In this document: piece after piece, positions 1 through 7,974 of the stretch | Numbering within the stretch: position 1 is the stretch's first letter | How the letters are laid out: the number at the start of each line of letters is the position of its first letter | Assembly (NCBI GenBank): GCA_965216155.1 | Contig: CBDCFD010000006.1 | Span: 434,001-498,000 of the forward strand | Length of the DNA: 64,000 nt | Direction: 5' to 3' | Origin: CATOSP01 sp965216155 | Lineage (GTDB): Bacteria > Chloroflexota > Dehalococcoidia > Lucifugimonadales > UBA3495 | Made by a program: the position numbers and the translations under genes | Notes under the pieces: model-generated | The model's database searches: none | What the model saw: only the letters and a program-made list of their open reading frames with translations | Told to the model about the DNA's origin: nothing

Positions 1-226
1 CCACCGTGTCGCTGAACTCGAATTGTTTGTCCAGCAACTCCCTTACGCTCATAAGCAGGGCGTCGGCGTTGCCCTTCCGGTTGCCCAGGAAGCCGCCGAC
101 CTTCCCTTGCAAGCCGGTGAGCCGGTCCGCAGGACGCCACTTGTGCAGCGCCTCCTCGTCTATGGGGACGAGAATGTCCATCTCGCGCAGCCGTTCCTGG
201 ATTCCGGGGGCGGGCATTCTGACCAT
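1..226 (-). CDS. UGSC-family protein, N-terminal part (runs off the left edge)
   Basis: Seventy-five codons are visible before the window ends. The ATG at 226 has a GGAG ribosome site just upstream (complement of 233-236) and begins 10 bases after the stop of the gene at 237-1271, so the two are probably one operon. The segment LQGKVGGFLGNRKGNADALL lines up with LDGKALGLLSNNKPHSEDLL of the UGSC selenoprotein at 60725-61255, and its upstream neighbour is also a paralogue of that gene's upstream neighbour. The Sec/Cys site of this family lies around residue 96, so it is outside the window and I cannot tell whether this copy uses selenocysteine or cysteine. The family's function is unknown; a thiol/selenol redox role is only inferred from the UGSC motif. 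Confidence 0.72.
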   Translation of the reverse strand, partial: MVRMPAPGIQERLREMDILVPIDEEALHKWRPADRLTGLQGKVGGFLGNRKGNADALLMSVRELLDKQFEFSDTV

Positions 227-236
227 CGTTAGCTCC

Positions 237-1271
237 TTAGGGGAGTTGAATCTTCCTTATTACCAGCCGGGACCCCCAGCCTGGGATGTAAGCGGAGTGG
301 GGGCCGCCGGGACCGCCGGCGACCATGATGTTGATGTCTTCGGGCCGGCGCACCACCGGGACCCTCTGGTCGTCGTCGTTGGGATCGATGAACTTGGGCC
401 ACAGGAAACCTCGGTTGGAGTCCCCCTGAGGAGGCCCGCCGTGCCGCAGCACCGACACCGGCTTCCTGGCGTGCTCGAATATAAAGGAACGGATGTCCCG
501 TTTGTTCCATCCGTTCTGAGACAACATGCGGGCGTGTTCCGGCCCCAGCACTACCAGGGTGCTGCCCATGACGTACATCTGAACGTTGCCCAGGGTACAC
601 ATCGAATCGGACAGTACGGTCAAGAAGTCCCTGGGATCGGCGGCGTGATACATGATGTTGTGGGGCGCTTCGCCGGGGAAAACCGCAACCGTGCTGTCGT
701 TCGCGTCGAACCCGGCCTCCACATGGAAGGGTTCCCAGGGGTTGGCGTCTTCGAACTCCGCCACGCAGTAGGTATAACTTCCGGGGTGTCCAAACGTGGA
801 CTTGTTGGTCTCCCCCGGAATCGCTCCGCCCAGATTGACCAGGACCAGCTTCACGGCCCGGCCGATGGTGGCGTTGGCCCGCCAGCCCTGACCGAAACAG
901 TTGTAGCCTGAGTTGACCTTCAACTCCCGGGACAGCGGCCCATTTACGATGACCAACGGGGTGTGGATGCCGGTCGAGCATTGGACGCCGCGCAGGTTGA
1001 ACCGGTCGTCGACCAGGGCCTCAATGGCGGTAATTATCACCGGCATGTGCTCGGGCAGGCAGCCGGCCATGACGGCGTTGATAGCCACGCGCTCCACGGT
1101 GGCCTTCCCGCCTAAAGGCGGCACCTCCGCGATCAACTCGCCGGCGTCCCGTTGGGTATATTCCACGAACCGCCGGACCAGGTCAGACGTTGGCGGGACG
1201 ACGGGTAAGCCGTCGGTCCAACCGGACTCGAACATCAACTCGATGGCGTCGGAAATCGACTGTGTAGACAT
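237..1271 (-). CDS. Conserved protein with TDGLPVVPPT motif, partner of the UGSC gene
   Basis: A 344-residue protein. I place the start at the ATG at 1271 (MSTQSISDAIELMF). The reading frame stays open to 1409, but that extension runs into one arm of a MITE-like element and has no family resemblance. The protein is a clear paralogue of 59694-60710: both have SGWTDGLPVVPPT or EGLTDGLPIVPPT near residue 20, NAVMAGCLPEH near residue 75, GRA(V/I)(K/N)L, KS(T/A)FGHPG and a C-terminal WGS-R tail. No signal peptide or membrane segment is evident. In both places the next gene downstream encodes a UGSC-family protein, so the two products probably work together. I do not know the reaction. Confidence 0.85.
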   Translation of the reverse strand: MSTQSISDAIELMFESGWTDGLPVVPPTSDLVRRFVEYTQRDAGELIAEVPPLGGKATVERVAINAVMAGCLPEHMPVIITAIEALVDDRFNLRGVQCSTGIHTPLVIVNGPLSRELKVNSGYNCFGQGWRANATIGRAVKLVLVNLGGAIPGETNKSTFGHPGSYTYCVAEFEDANPWEPFHVEAGFDANDSTVAVFPGEAPHNIMYHAADPRDFLTVLSDSMCTLGNVQMYVMGSTLVVLGPEHARMLSQNGWNKRDIRSFIFEHARKPVSVLRHGGPPQGDSNRGFLWPKFIDPNDDDQRVPVVRRPEDINIMVAGGPGGPHSAYIPGWGSRLVIRKIQLP

Positions 1272-1379
1272 ACCTATAGCCAGTGGCTGTTTTCGGTCTG
1301 GGAGGCCGCGACTTCGTAAAGATTGGGCCAAAGGGAGTGTAAGTCTGTGCAATGGGCCTGTCAACGAAGGCATTGTCCA

Positions 1380-1540
1380 GAGAAAATTGCGAAACTCCAC
1401 TGCCCCCATCCGTCGCTCCCGCGAAAGCGGGAGACCAGAGCTATCGTAGTGGATTCCCGCTTTCGCGGGAAAGACGAGTTGGTATTATCGTAGCGATACA
1501 GGCCAATATCTAGCGAAGCATAAGGTTTCGCAATTTTCTC
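1380..1540. mobile_element. MITE-like element, 16-bp inverted ends, 7-bp direct repeats
   Basis: The ends GAGAAAATTGCGAAAC (1380-1395) and its exact reverse complement (1525-1540) bound a 161-bp stretch. The same 7 bases, TTGTCCA, flank it on both sides (1373-1379 and 1541-1547), as expected for a target-site duplication. There is no coding capacity. Inside are two REP-like palindromes built on CCCGCGAAAGCGGG (about 1417-1432 and 1452-1469). It sits in the leader region of the minus-strand operon at 1271. The transposase that moved it is not in this window. Confidence 0.6.
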
Positions 1541-1608
1541 TTGTCCAGATTAGTGAAAGAGGTTTGAGGCTTGTGTTAGAATCGCTTTAAAGGTTTGTAG
1601 AGTGAATC

Positions 1609-2019
1609 ATGGTGGCAGAGGTCACGGAAAGACTCGGAAACATTCGCGGCGTAGACGTGCGATGGGTGAATGTTATCGTATCAGGACACACTGTAGAGCA
1701 AGTTCTGTTGTTCGATGTGGCCGAGGCGGAAGCTGTGTATGGGCGGCCCTTTGATGACGAACTTGACTATGATATCCAGATGGGCATGTTTGCCACAGAC
1801 CGTATTGCTACCGACGATACTATGCACAAAGTTGCATCAGCCACCAGTTACGTACTTGATGGGAAGTGCATCCGGACCGCCAAGATAGAGCATTGCAAAG
1901 ATATTGAGCCAATGAGCAGCACCGGTTTCACTATTATACGGGATGGCGTCCGGGTCGAGCAGGAACCCTGGAGTTGTGTCCCGGGAGAGTTGCCACAGTC
2001 CCATCACAATCTGGTATAA
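1609..2019 (+). CDS. Hypothetical protein (136 aa)
   Basis: I do not recognise this protein. It is acidic and has no signal peptide, membrane segment or obvious catalytic motif. The N-terminal half (VDVRWVNVIVSGHTVEQVLLFDVAEAE, split here as GVDVRWVNVIVSG then TVEQVLLFDVAEAE) looks like alternating beta strands. ATG at 1609 lacks a strong ribosome site. It is followed by a promoter-like sequence and two more small unknown genes, which suggests a patch of accessory genes. The gene is supported only by an uninterrupted frame and ordinary amino-acid composition. Confidence 0.5.
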   Translation: MVAEVTERLGNIRGVDVRWVNVIVSGHTVEQVLLFDVAEAEAVYGRPFDDELDYDIQMGMFATDRIATDDTMHKVASATSYVLDGKCIRTAKIEHCKDIEPMSSTGFTIIRDGVRVEQEPWSCVPGELPQSHHNLV

Positions 2020-2047
2020 ACCCACTTGCCAACCCGCAACGCTTTCC

Positions 2048-2076
2048 TTGTCACTTGTTGGGGTCATGTGTAGAAT
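2048..2076 (+). promoter_or_regulatory. Sigma70-like promoter
   Basis: TTGTCA (2048-2053), a 17-base spacer and TAGAAT (2071-2076) lie about 58 bases before the gene at 2134. A near copy of the surrounding sequence, including GTGTAGAATTGGCC, recurs at 2915-2953 before the GlcG-like gene. Confidence 0.5.
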
Positions 2077-2133
2077 TGGCCCAATAGGGCCTGTTTCCCC
2101 GGACAATCAACCACTCGTGACTCCACTAGAACT

Positions 2134-2511
2134 ATGACGTACCGCGAACCTCTCCCGGAAGGGTGTCCGCCAGATGAAGCGGAGATAATCTCCAGACCCC
2201 GGACTGTCTTCCGTCTCGTGCGTAATAATCCGCCCACTTATGACGACTTCAGGTCGCAGCGGGCCGAAAAGCCGGGCTATGCGTTCAGAGGCGCGTCCGA
2301 GTGTCTGGCGCGTGGGTTGTCCGTGAATACGACGTTGCATGACATCGAACCTAAATTAAAACTTCCCAGGTTTCGTGGAATGTTGGTCTGCCGAATTGAA
2401 TTGGATGGCCGCGCAGGGCGCATACAGCAGACCGGGACCCGTTCGCATCACACCTGGTGGCCGTTTGCGGACTTTGACATTTTAGGGAACTGCACTTTGG
2501 CGCTGTCATGA
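2134..2511 (+). CDS. Hypothetical protein (125 aa), first of a coupled pair
   Basis: I do not recognise the product. The sequence is soluble-looking and fairly basic, with a Trp-rich stretch near the end (HHTWWPFADFD). The stop overlaps the start of the next gene (ATGA at 2508-2511), so the two are translationally coupled. A promoter-like TTGTCA-17-TAGAAT lies upstream at 2048. A two-gene overlapping unit of unknown small proteins could be a toxin-antitoxin or immunity pair, but nothing in the sequence proves that. Confidence 0.55.
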   Translation: MTYREPLPEGCPPDEAEIISRPRTVFRLVRNNPPTYDDFRSQRAEKPGYAFRGASECLARGLSVNTTLHDIEPKLKLPRFRGMLVCRIELDGRAGRIQQTGTRSHHTWWPFADFDILGNCTLALS

Positions 2512-2873
2512 AGACTATCCGGCACACTAGAACCCTGGTCTATTACGACGGAGTGCAAGTATTCGAGGGCCGCGACCGGACCGGCGGCTATTATGCTGGC
2601 GTAATGATTGACACAACGGAGAATGCCGACCGGTATCTCGTAACCGGGGTAATTCCGGAGCGCTTGCGGCAATTCCAGTCTGGAACGCTGGACCTCAGAA
2701 CCTTGCTCTTGGACAATCCTCTCGGCGAATGGTATATAGCGCAAGTAGATGATGACTTTGTGGGGCCGTTAGCACTGGAGCTTCAGGATGGCCTACTCGC
2801 CAAGACCGCGTTCCTCCCGGAAGCGGGATTTCTGTTGGACGAAGCTCCATTGGATGATTCAATGCAGAGATGA
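2508..2873 (+). CDS. Hypothetical protein (121 aa), second of a coupled pair
   Basis: This gene starts inside the stop of the previous gene (ATGA). The pattern TLVYYDGVQVFEGRD near the N-terminus, followed by PERLRQFQSGTLDLRTLL, resembles small acidic proteins of the DUF6575 type, in which a YYDGPQVF-like strand precedes a conserved helix. I give that only as a possibility from memory. There is no membrane segment. A second TTGTCA...TAGAAT promoter follows directly after it. Confidence 0.6.
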   Translation: MKTIRHTRTLVYYDGVQVFEGRDRTGGYYAGVMIDTTENADRYLVTGVIPERLRQFQSGTLDLRTLLLDNPLGEWYIAQVDDDFVGPLALELQDGLLAKTAFLPEAGFLLDEAPLDDSMQR

Positions 2874-2914
2874 TTCAGCGCATTGCCACTCCGCACTCAT
2901 ATCCTGCGCTTCCC

Positions 2915-2944
2915 TTGTCACCCCCCTTAACCCGCGTGTAGAAT
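2915..2944 (+). promoter_or_regulatory. Sigma70-like promoter of the GlcG/deacetylase pair
   Basis: TTGTCA (2915-2920), an 18-base spacer and TAGAAT (2939-2944) end 39 bases before the ATG at 2984. It is a near repeat of the promoter at 2048-2076, including the sequence just after the -10 box. Confidence 0.55.
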
Positions 2945-2983
2945 TGGCCTAATTCGCCTCGGACTTCCTTTTGGAGGACTCTT

Positions 2984-3403
2984 ATGTACGACAAACCGAT
3001 GCTCAGCTTGGACCAACTCCACCGCGCAATGGACGCCATGCTGGACAAGGCAACCCAGGAACCAGACCGGCCGGTGGCCATTGCCATAGTCGACGACGCT
3101 GGGAATATGCTCAACTACGCCCGGATGGACGACTGCCGCACAAACCCGCAGACATTCGCCGTGCGCAAGGCCTACACCGTGGCGATGTCCGGAGCGGACT
3201 CGGCGGTCTACGCCGAACGGTTGAAAAGCCAGGGCCGCAGCGTCGGCGATATGGGCAACCCCAACCTGGTATCGGCCCAGGGCGCGGTGGTGGTGCTTCA
3301 CCCCTCGACCGGAGCCGTGCTTGGTGCGATAGGTGTCAGCGGGTTGGCCTCCCAGGAAGACGAGGACCTTGCCCGTCTGGGTCTTGAGACGCTGGGTCTG
3401 TAG
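2984..3403 (+). CDS. GlcG/HbpS-like protein (DUF336 family)
   Basis: A 139-residue cytosolic protein of the GlcG/HbpS family. Recognisable parts are VAIAIVDDAGNMLNYARMDD near residue 30, the AVRKAYTVAMSG segment, and a C-terminal GAIGVSGLASQEDEDLA typical of the family, whose length is about 140 residues. Relatives include the glc-operon protein GlcG and the haem-binding HbpS; the biochemical role is unclear. GGAGGA at 2973-2978 supports the ATG. It lies 24 bases before a polysaccharide-deacetylase gene, probably the same transcript. Confidence 0.88.
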   Translation: MYDKPMLSLDQLHRAMDAMLDKATQEPDRPVAIAIVDDAGNMLNYARMDDCRTNPQTFAVRKAYTVAMSGADSAVYAERLKSQGRSVGDMGNPNLVSAQGAVVVLHPSTGAVLGAIGVSGLASQEDEDLARLGLETLGL

Positions 3404-3427
3404 AAACACGCGACCAGAGGAGGCATC

Positions 3428-4294
3428 GTGCCGAACCCCAGGTCCGACTACTCGAACATCTTCGAGCGTCCCAAGCTGACTCTGCCCAACAACGCCCGCA
3501 TCGCCGTGTGGGTGATTATCAACGTGGAAGAGTGGGACATTAACGAGCCGATGGCCCGCACCATTCTACCTGTTCCCCAGGGAAGAAGCGTTGTGCCGGA
3601 CATCCCCAACTACGCCTGGTACGACTACGGGATGCGCGTGGGCTTCTGGCGGCTGAAACGGGTGCTCGACCGGCACGGGATACCGGCGACGGTCAGCCTC
3701 AACGCGGCGGTGTGCCAGACCTATCCTCGCCTGGTAGAGGAGTGCGTGAAGTCGGGGTGGGAACTTTTGGGGCATGGCTACCAGCAGAGGGTGCTCAACG
3801 CTGAGGCAGACCAGCGAGATGTCATTCGCCGGTCCATCAGCACGATTCAGGAATTCTCCGGTTCGGCTCCAAGGGGATGGATGGGCCCCGGACTCGCTGA
3901 GACTTTGGATACCCCGGACATCCTTGCCGAGGAAGGGATCGAGTACATCTGCGATTGGTGCAACGACGACCAGCCGTACCCCATGAAGGTCAAGAGCGGG
4001 AGTCTGGTATCGGTCCCCTACACCCTTGAACTGAACGACATCCCGATCTACGCCGTCCAGCACCACCGGTCGCCGGAGATATTCGAACGCGCCCGCGACC
4101 AGTTCGACACGCTGTACCGTGAAGGCGCCGAAAGCGCCCGGGTAATGGCTATTTCGACCCACCCGTACATTACCGGCGTGCCACACCGGGCCAAATACTT
4201 CGACATGATCTTCGAATACATCAAGCAGTTTGAGGGCGCGGTGTTCATGACTGGCAGCGAGATTCTGGACTGGTATAACGGGGCGGCAGCGTAG
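3428..4294 (+). CDS. Polysaccharide deacetylase family protein (PuuE-like)
   Basis: A 288-residue NodB-fold protein closest in pattern to the PuuE/allantoinase-like branch rather than to secreted chitin deacetylases. It lacks a signal peptide and has VIINVEEWD at the first strand, GIPATVSLNAAVC, ELLGHGYQQ (the metal-site histidine region), GWMGPGL and a late HPYITGVPHR. GTG start at 3428 with AGAGGAGG just upstream. Members act on C-N bonds of amides or deacetylate sugars; the substrate here is unknown. It shares a transcript with the GlcG-like gene. Confidence 0.85.
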   Translation: MPNPRSDYSNIFERPKLTLPNNARIAVWVIINVEEWDINEPMARTILPVPQGRSVVPDIPNYAWYDYGMRVGFWRLKRVLDRHGIPATVSLNAAVCQTYPRLVEECVKSGWELLGHGYQQRVLNAEADQRDVIRRSISTIQEFSGSAPRGWMGPGLAETLDTPDILAEEGIEYICDWCNDDQPYPMKVKSGSLVSVPYTLELNDIPIYAVQHHRSPEIFERARDQFDTLYREGAESARVMAISTHPYITGVPHRAKYFDMIFEYIKQFEGAVFMTGSEILDWYNGAAA

Positions 4295-4359
4295 AAATGT
4301 ATCCTCTCGGATAATTAAGGCTGCAATTTCAGAATCGCTTCAACGTCATTTCTAATGAT

Positions 4360-4860
4360 ATGATCAATTCGATGTTATCAATGCGACGAATCCATCGACT
4401 GTCTTCCTATACGACTCAGCAGTTCGCCATTCAGATTCCCGTGATCGGGTTGGGTATCCCCGCGGCTATAGCGTCAGCTCTGGTTCTCTGTGGGCTCGCA
4501 CTGTACTTCCTCGTTGGCACCCCACCATTGGAGATGGCCAATAACTTCGTCTTGTCTTTGGCCGTTCCTCTGTCCAAGGCCATAGCCGCATTGGCCTCCA
4601 TCGGGCTGCTCTTTGCACTGATCGCTGCCCTGTCATACTGGTGCATAGCGTGGATGCGGCCAACTCGTTCCATGCCCGACGTGCAGGTACGCGTTTGCCG
4701 GATCGGTCTGCCGACAGCCCTGCAATGGGTCATTACCCCGGCTTCTGTCTGCCGCAATGGTCATGCAATTCTGGCGCAAGCCCTACACTTCGATTCCTCT
4801 TCCCGCGTGGTAACGTCCACCCCCTCCGGCCTCTGTGGCGCCTCTCCTCTTCTGATTTAG
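4360..4860 (+). CDS. Possible small membrane protein (doubtful)
   Basis: An open frame of 166 codons with two convincing hydrophobic stretches (about residues 27-52 and 63-95), followed by a low-complexity Ser/Pro tail that does not look like protein. There is no clear ribosome site, and I see no family resemblance. If real, only the first about 105 residues look natural. It lies in an AT-richer stretch just before the zinc-ribbon/endonuclease genes. The surrounding 4295-4942 otherwise holds nothing I can identify. Confidence 0.25.
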   Translation: MINSMLSMRRIHRLSSYTTQQFAIQIPVIGLGIPAAIASALVLCGLALYFLVGTPPLEMANNFVLSLAVPLSKAIAALASIGLLFALIAALSYWCIAWMRPTRSMPDVQVRVCRIGLPTALQWVITPASVCRNGHAILAQALHFDSSSRVVTSTPSGLCGASPLLI

Positions 4861-4942
4861 GCTTTCCTCTCAAGCATTATCCCCTACCTGTTAAGGCTCT
4901 TATGCCTTGGTGGGTTAACCTCCGTTCGCTTGGAGAGCAGCC

Positions 4943-6079
4943 ATGACTTCAAGAAAATGTAAGAATTGCGGTGTTGTTAAGCCTCTTAATGTTGCACATT
5001 TTCAGAAGACCGAAAACACTTTTAAGCATGAGTGTAAGGAATGTGTTCGGGATAGGGAAAACCGACGGCGAAGGGAACAGTACGCCAGTGCAAATCCAGA
5101 CCGATTGTGCCCTCAGTGTGGACAGCACAAACATCGGGATACCTTCCCTAAGAAATCCGGTGTCCAGGCGTGCTTTGCTTGCCGTGACAATCCTCCTGCT
5201 GAACGAACATGCAGTATATGCAAGGAGACCAAGCCGGTGGAGGAATTCGAGAAAGGGCAGAAACGCAGACAGTGTAAGGAATGTAGAAAGGCATTGCATC
5301 AAGAACGCATTAGCCAACGCGTCGGGATAGAATGGGAGTGTAACGAGTGCCACCAAGTGAAACCTGCTTGTGATTTCTACGAGGGCCGCCGAGTATGCAA
5401 GGGCTGTATTAGTGAGAGCACGCGGCACCGCCGAATTGAAGACTATGATTGGACCGAGAAAGTGAAGCGGAGGAAACGCGCGGATTATGCCAAGAATCCT
5501 GAACCTGTGCGGATAAGAAGCCGCGAAAAGTGGGCGCAGACCTTTCGCGAATGTGTGCTATGTGGAGAAAAGAGAACACAAGACGGGTTCGTGTGGGACC
5601 GACAGATATGTAAACAATGTTTCAATGCGCCTTCTGTGAAATGCAAGTCTTGCGGAAAGAACAAGCCAAAAGACGATTTCCCGCCAGAAATGCGAAGCTT
5701 TTTATGCAGAGATGGTAGAAATGCTCAGACGTATCAGTGGCGAGCCAAAATCCAGACCGGGAAAAGGCCATACGGCAAAAGGGTCGTTCAACTCCTGAAT
5801 ATCGTGAGAAAGCAAACTTGCGATACAAGAAGATGTACGCCAATGCCCCAGAACTTCAGGAGAAAGCCAAAGAACGAAATTATATTCGGAAATATGGCAC
5901 GGCAACTGCTGAACGCAAAGCAAGACAACTCGAGCAAGGTGGAAGGTGCGCCATTTGCCAACAAGAAAAGAAATTGGAGCAGGACCACAACCATATTACC
6001 GGTATGGTTCGAGAGTTTTTATGTCAGGATTGTAATATGGGAATTGGGTGCTTTACTGAGAATGCAACCTCATTACTAA
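4943..6079 (+). CDS. Zinc-ribbon array protein, N-terminal part of a frameshifted endonuclease VII gene
   Basis: About residues 1-265 hold six consecutive CxxC...CxxC zinc-ribbon repeats (CKNCGVVKP, CPQCGQHK, CSICKETKP, CNECHQVKP, CVLCGEKR, CKSCGKNKP), each about 22-28 residues between its Cys pairs. The last repeat ends CRDG instead of CxxC. Beyond about residue 265 the frame stops looking like protein. The natural continuation (SQNPDREKAIRQKG...) is in the -1 frame from about 5740, where the next entry begins. Phage-type endonuclease VII proteins often carry such Zn ribbons in front, so I read both entries as one gene. The codon use is AT-richer than neighbours, which suggests transfer from phage or plasmid. 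Confidence 0.7.
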   Translation: MTSRKCKNCGVVKPLNVAHFQKTENTFKHECKECVRDRENRRRREQYASANPDRLCPQCGQHKHRDTFPKKSGVQACFACRDNPPAERTCSICKETKPVEEFEKGQKRRQCKECRKALHQERISQRVGIEWECNECHQVKPACDFYEGRRVCKGCISESTRHRRIEDYDWTEKVKRRKRADYAKNPEPVRIRSREKWAQTFRECVLCGEKRTQDGFVWDRQICKQCFNAPSVKCKSCGKNKPKDDFPPEMRSFLCRDGRNAQTYQWRAKIQTGKRPYGKRVVQLLNIVRKQTCDTRRCTPMPQNFRRKPKNEIIFGNMARQLLNAKQDNSSKVEGAPFANKKRNWSRTTTILPVWFESFYVRIVIWELGALLRMQPHY

Positions 6080-6537
6080 GTGCCATTGAGTACTTGAAGC
6101 GACCCGGTATGTCCCCGAAAGGCATTCAACCGATTCCATCGGAGAGACTTTTTGCAAGGTTCGAGATTCCGAATTGGGAAAGGCAGAGTAGAGACAAGAA
6201 GTTCAGGGCGAACAAGAATCAAGGACTGAAGCGCAACTACGACATCAACATTGACCAGTATGAACGATTGATGGAAGAGGGAAATGGCGTATGCTGGATA
6301 TGCAGCCGGCCGGAAACACAGAAGAGGATTCGGAAAGCCATGTACCCTGACTCTCTACATGTCGACCACCATCATTCAAGCGGTGTGATTCGGGGCTTGC
6401 TCTGTGGCAGTTGCAATACTGGACTTAGAGCGTTTGAAGATGATCCTGAACACTTGAGGATGGCCCTGACGTATCTTGAACATTGGAATAATCCCACATA
6501 CTGCCAACGTGCCAAGAGTTGCATGAAGCGGTTGTGA
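5737..6537 (+). CDS. Recombination endonuclease VII-like protein with two nuclease domains
   Basis: This frame contains a basic linker and two copies of the T4 gp49-like His-Me-finger nuclease. Copy one, about residues 70-125: CAICQQEK, EQDHNH, GMVREFLCQDCN, IGCF. Copy two, about residues 185-250: CWICSRPE, HVDHHH, GVIRGLLCGSCNTGL. Each has the Zn Cys pairs and the DHxH catalytic motif. Endonuclease VII resolves branched DNA in phages; a tandem double-domain form is unusual. It has no credible start of its own (GTG at 5737 with no ribosome site). It is best read as the C-terminal part of the gene at 4943, joined by a -1 shift near the run CCAAAAT at 5745-5751. Confidence 0.75.
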   Translation: MASQNPDREKAIRQKGRSTPEYREKANLRYKKMYANAPELQEKAKERNYIRKYGTATAERKARQLEQGGRCAICQQEKKLEQDHNHITGMVREFLCQDCNMGIGCFTENATSLLSAIEYLKRPGMSPKGIQPIPSERLFARFEIPNWERQSRDKKFRANKNQGLKRNYDINIDQYERLMEEGNGVCWICSRPETQKRIRKAMYPDSLHVDHHHSSGVIRGLLCGSCNTGLRAFEDDPEHLRMALTYLEHWNNPTYCQRAKSCMKRL

Positions 6538-6586
6538 TCGTCGTTGTTTAATGGACTAAAATCTAATTTATGTGGGGGGTGATTTC

Positions 6587-6661
6587 GTGTCGAGGTTAAT
6601 CGTCATAGGAACATTGCTGATGTTGTTCAGCACCATTGGATGCGACACCATATGTCCATAA
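6587..6661 (+). CDS. Possible 24-residue lipoprotein-like peptide
   Basis: GTG start after a G-rich stretch (GGGGGGTGA). The peptide is MSRLIVIGTLLMLFSTIGC plus five residues: a basic start, hydrophobic core and a lipobox-like STIGC. It may be a truncated lipoprotein signal or chance. The rest of 6538-6859 shows no gene. Confidence 0.25.
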   Translation: MSRLIVIGTLLMLFSTIGCDTICP

Positions 6662-6859
6662 CAATATTCCTTTACGGACAAAGCACCCCACTGTCGGATA
6701 CTGAGGGGGTTCCGGTAACTGAAAGTTCGAGTTGACCTCCATTCTGTTCTGTATCTGCCGTCGTTCAAGCTGGATCATTACCGACAGTTTCAAGAAAGTG
6801 TATCCTCACCTTGATCAGAGACACGGTAATCTCAATCTAACGTACACTGGAGCGTACAG

Positions 6860-7891
6860 ATGGCATACGAAGCGGGAATCATCACCACCATAGCCGGTAC
6901 GGGGGAGGCCGGGTATTCGGGGGACGGGGGGGTGGCGGCGGCAGCGCTGATGCGCGAGCCTTTCATGTGCGCCTTTGACTCCCAGGGCAACCTGTACGTG
7001 GCCGAGGCCACCAACCACTGCGTCCGCCGCGTCGATGCGGCCACCGGGCGGATTGCCACCGTCGCCGGGAACGGGAACCAGGGCTATTCTGGCGACGGCG
7101 GTCCGGCGGTTGAGGCCACGATGGACCAGCCCTACTCCCTTCAGGTGGACGGCAACGGCGACATCTACATCGTGGACCGTCTCAACTCGGTTATCAGGAA
7201 TGTGGACGCGGCCACGGGCATCATAACCACGGTCGCAGGCACGAGCGAGGCCGGGTACAGCGGGGACGGAGGACCGGGGACCGCGGCGATGATGAGGGAG
7301 CCCAACGACTGCTTCCTGGACGGCAAGGGCGGTCTGTTGATCGCAGACATCCAGGACCAGCGGGTGCGCCGCCTGGACCTGGCCACGGGAATCATCACCA
7401 CGTTTGCGGGAAACGGCGAGAAGGTGCGCGGCGGCGACGGGAAACCGGCGGCGCAGGCAAGCATCCTCGGCCCACGGGCTGTGTGCATGGACCGCAAGGG
7501 GAACACCTACATTGCCGAGCGTGAGGGCAACGGAGTCCGCAAAGTGGACGCCAATGGTGTCATGTCCACCTTTGCGGGTACGGGTGAGCGGGGTTACGAA
7601 GGTGACGGCGGGCAAGCCATCGATGCCACCTGGGGCGCTCCCAAGGCGATCCGCTGCGACAGTCAGGACAACGTTATCGTGGTGGACACGGAAAACCACG
7701 CCATCCGCCGCATCGACCCCGCCACAGGCATAGTCACCACCATCGCTGGCGGACGGTTGGGAGGCGAGGGAGACGGCGGCCCTGCCACCGACGCCGGGTT
7801 GGACCGCCCCCATGGCTGCGACCTTGACCGCGATGACAACCTGTTCATCTCCGACAGCAACAACCACCGGGTCAGGGTCGTGGGGTTGTAA
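6860..7891 (+). CDS. NHL-repeat beta-propeller protein
   Basis: A 343-residue protein made of six NHL-type blades. Each has the pattern GIITTIAGTGEAGYSGDGG followed by an (A/P) segment, then (G/D)NLYVAE or YIVD and (N/H)xVRRVD. No signal peptide precedes the first blade, so it may be cytosolic or leaderless. NHL propellers usually bind ligands or proteins, or act as lyase scaffolds; no catalytic metal residues are evident. It is monocistronic, with a convergent ion-channel gene after it. Confidence 0.88.
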   Translation: MAYEAGIITTIAGTGEAGYSGDGGVAAAALMREPFMCAFDSQGNLYVAEATNHCVRRVDAATGRIATVAGNGNQGYSGDGGPAVEATMDQPYSLQVDGNGDIYIVDRLNSVIRNVDAATGIITTVAGTSEAGYSGDGGPGTAAMMREPNDCFLDGKGGLLIADIQDQRVRRLDLATGIITTFAGNGEKVRGGDGKPAAQASILGPRAVCMDRKGNTYIAEREGNGVRKVDANGVMSTFAGTGERGYEGDGGQAIDATWGAPKAIRCDSQDNVIVVDTENHAIRRIDPATGIVTTIAGGRLGGEGDGGPATDAGLDRPHGCDLDRDDNLFISDSNNHRVRVVGL

Positions 7892-7974
7892 GGTACCCGC
7901 TTTACCGGCATCATCACCCGCCATTGCCGACGGTTTTTTCGTGGGAACCCGGAGCCCACTCCAATCCCGATCTC

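Noticed and set aside
6815..7924. Minus-strand frame of 369 codons opposite the NHL gene
   Set aside because: It mirrors the NHL repeats in antisense and has no start signal.
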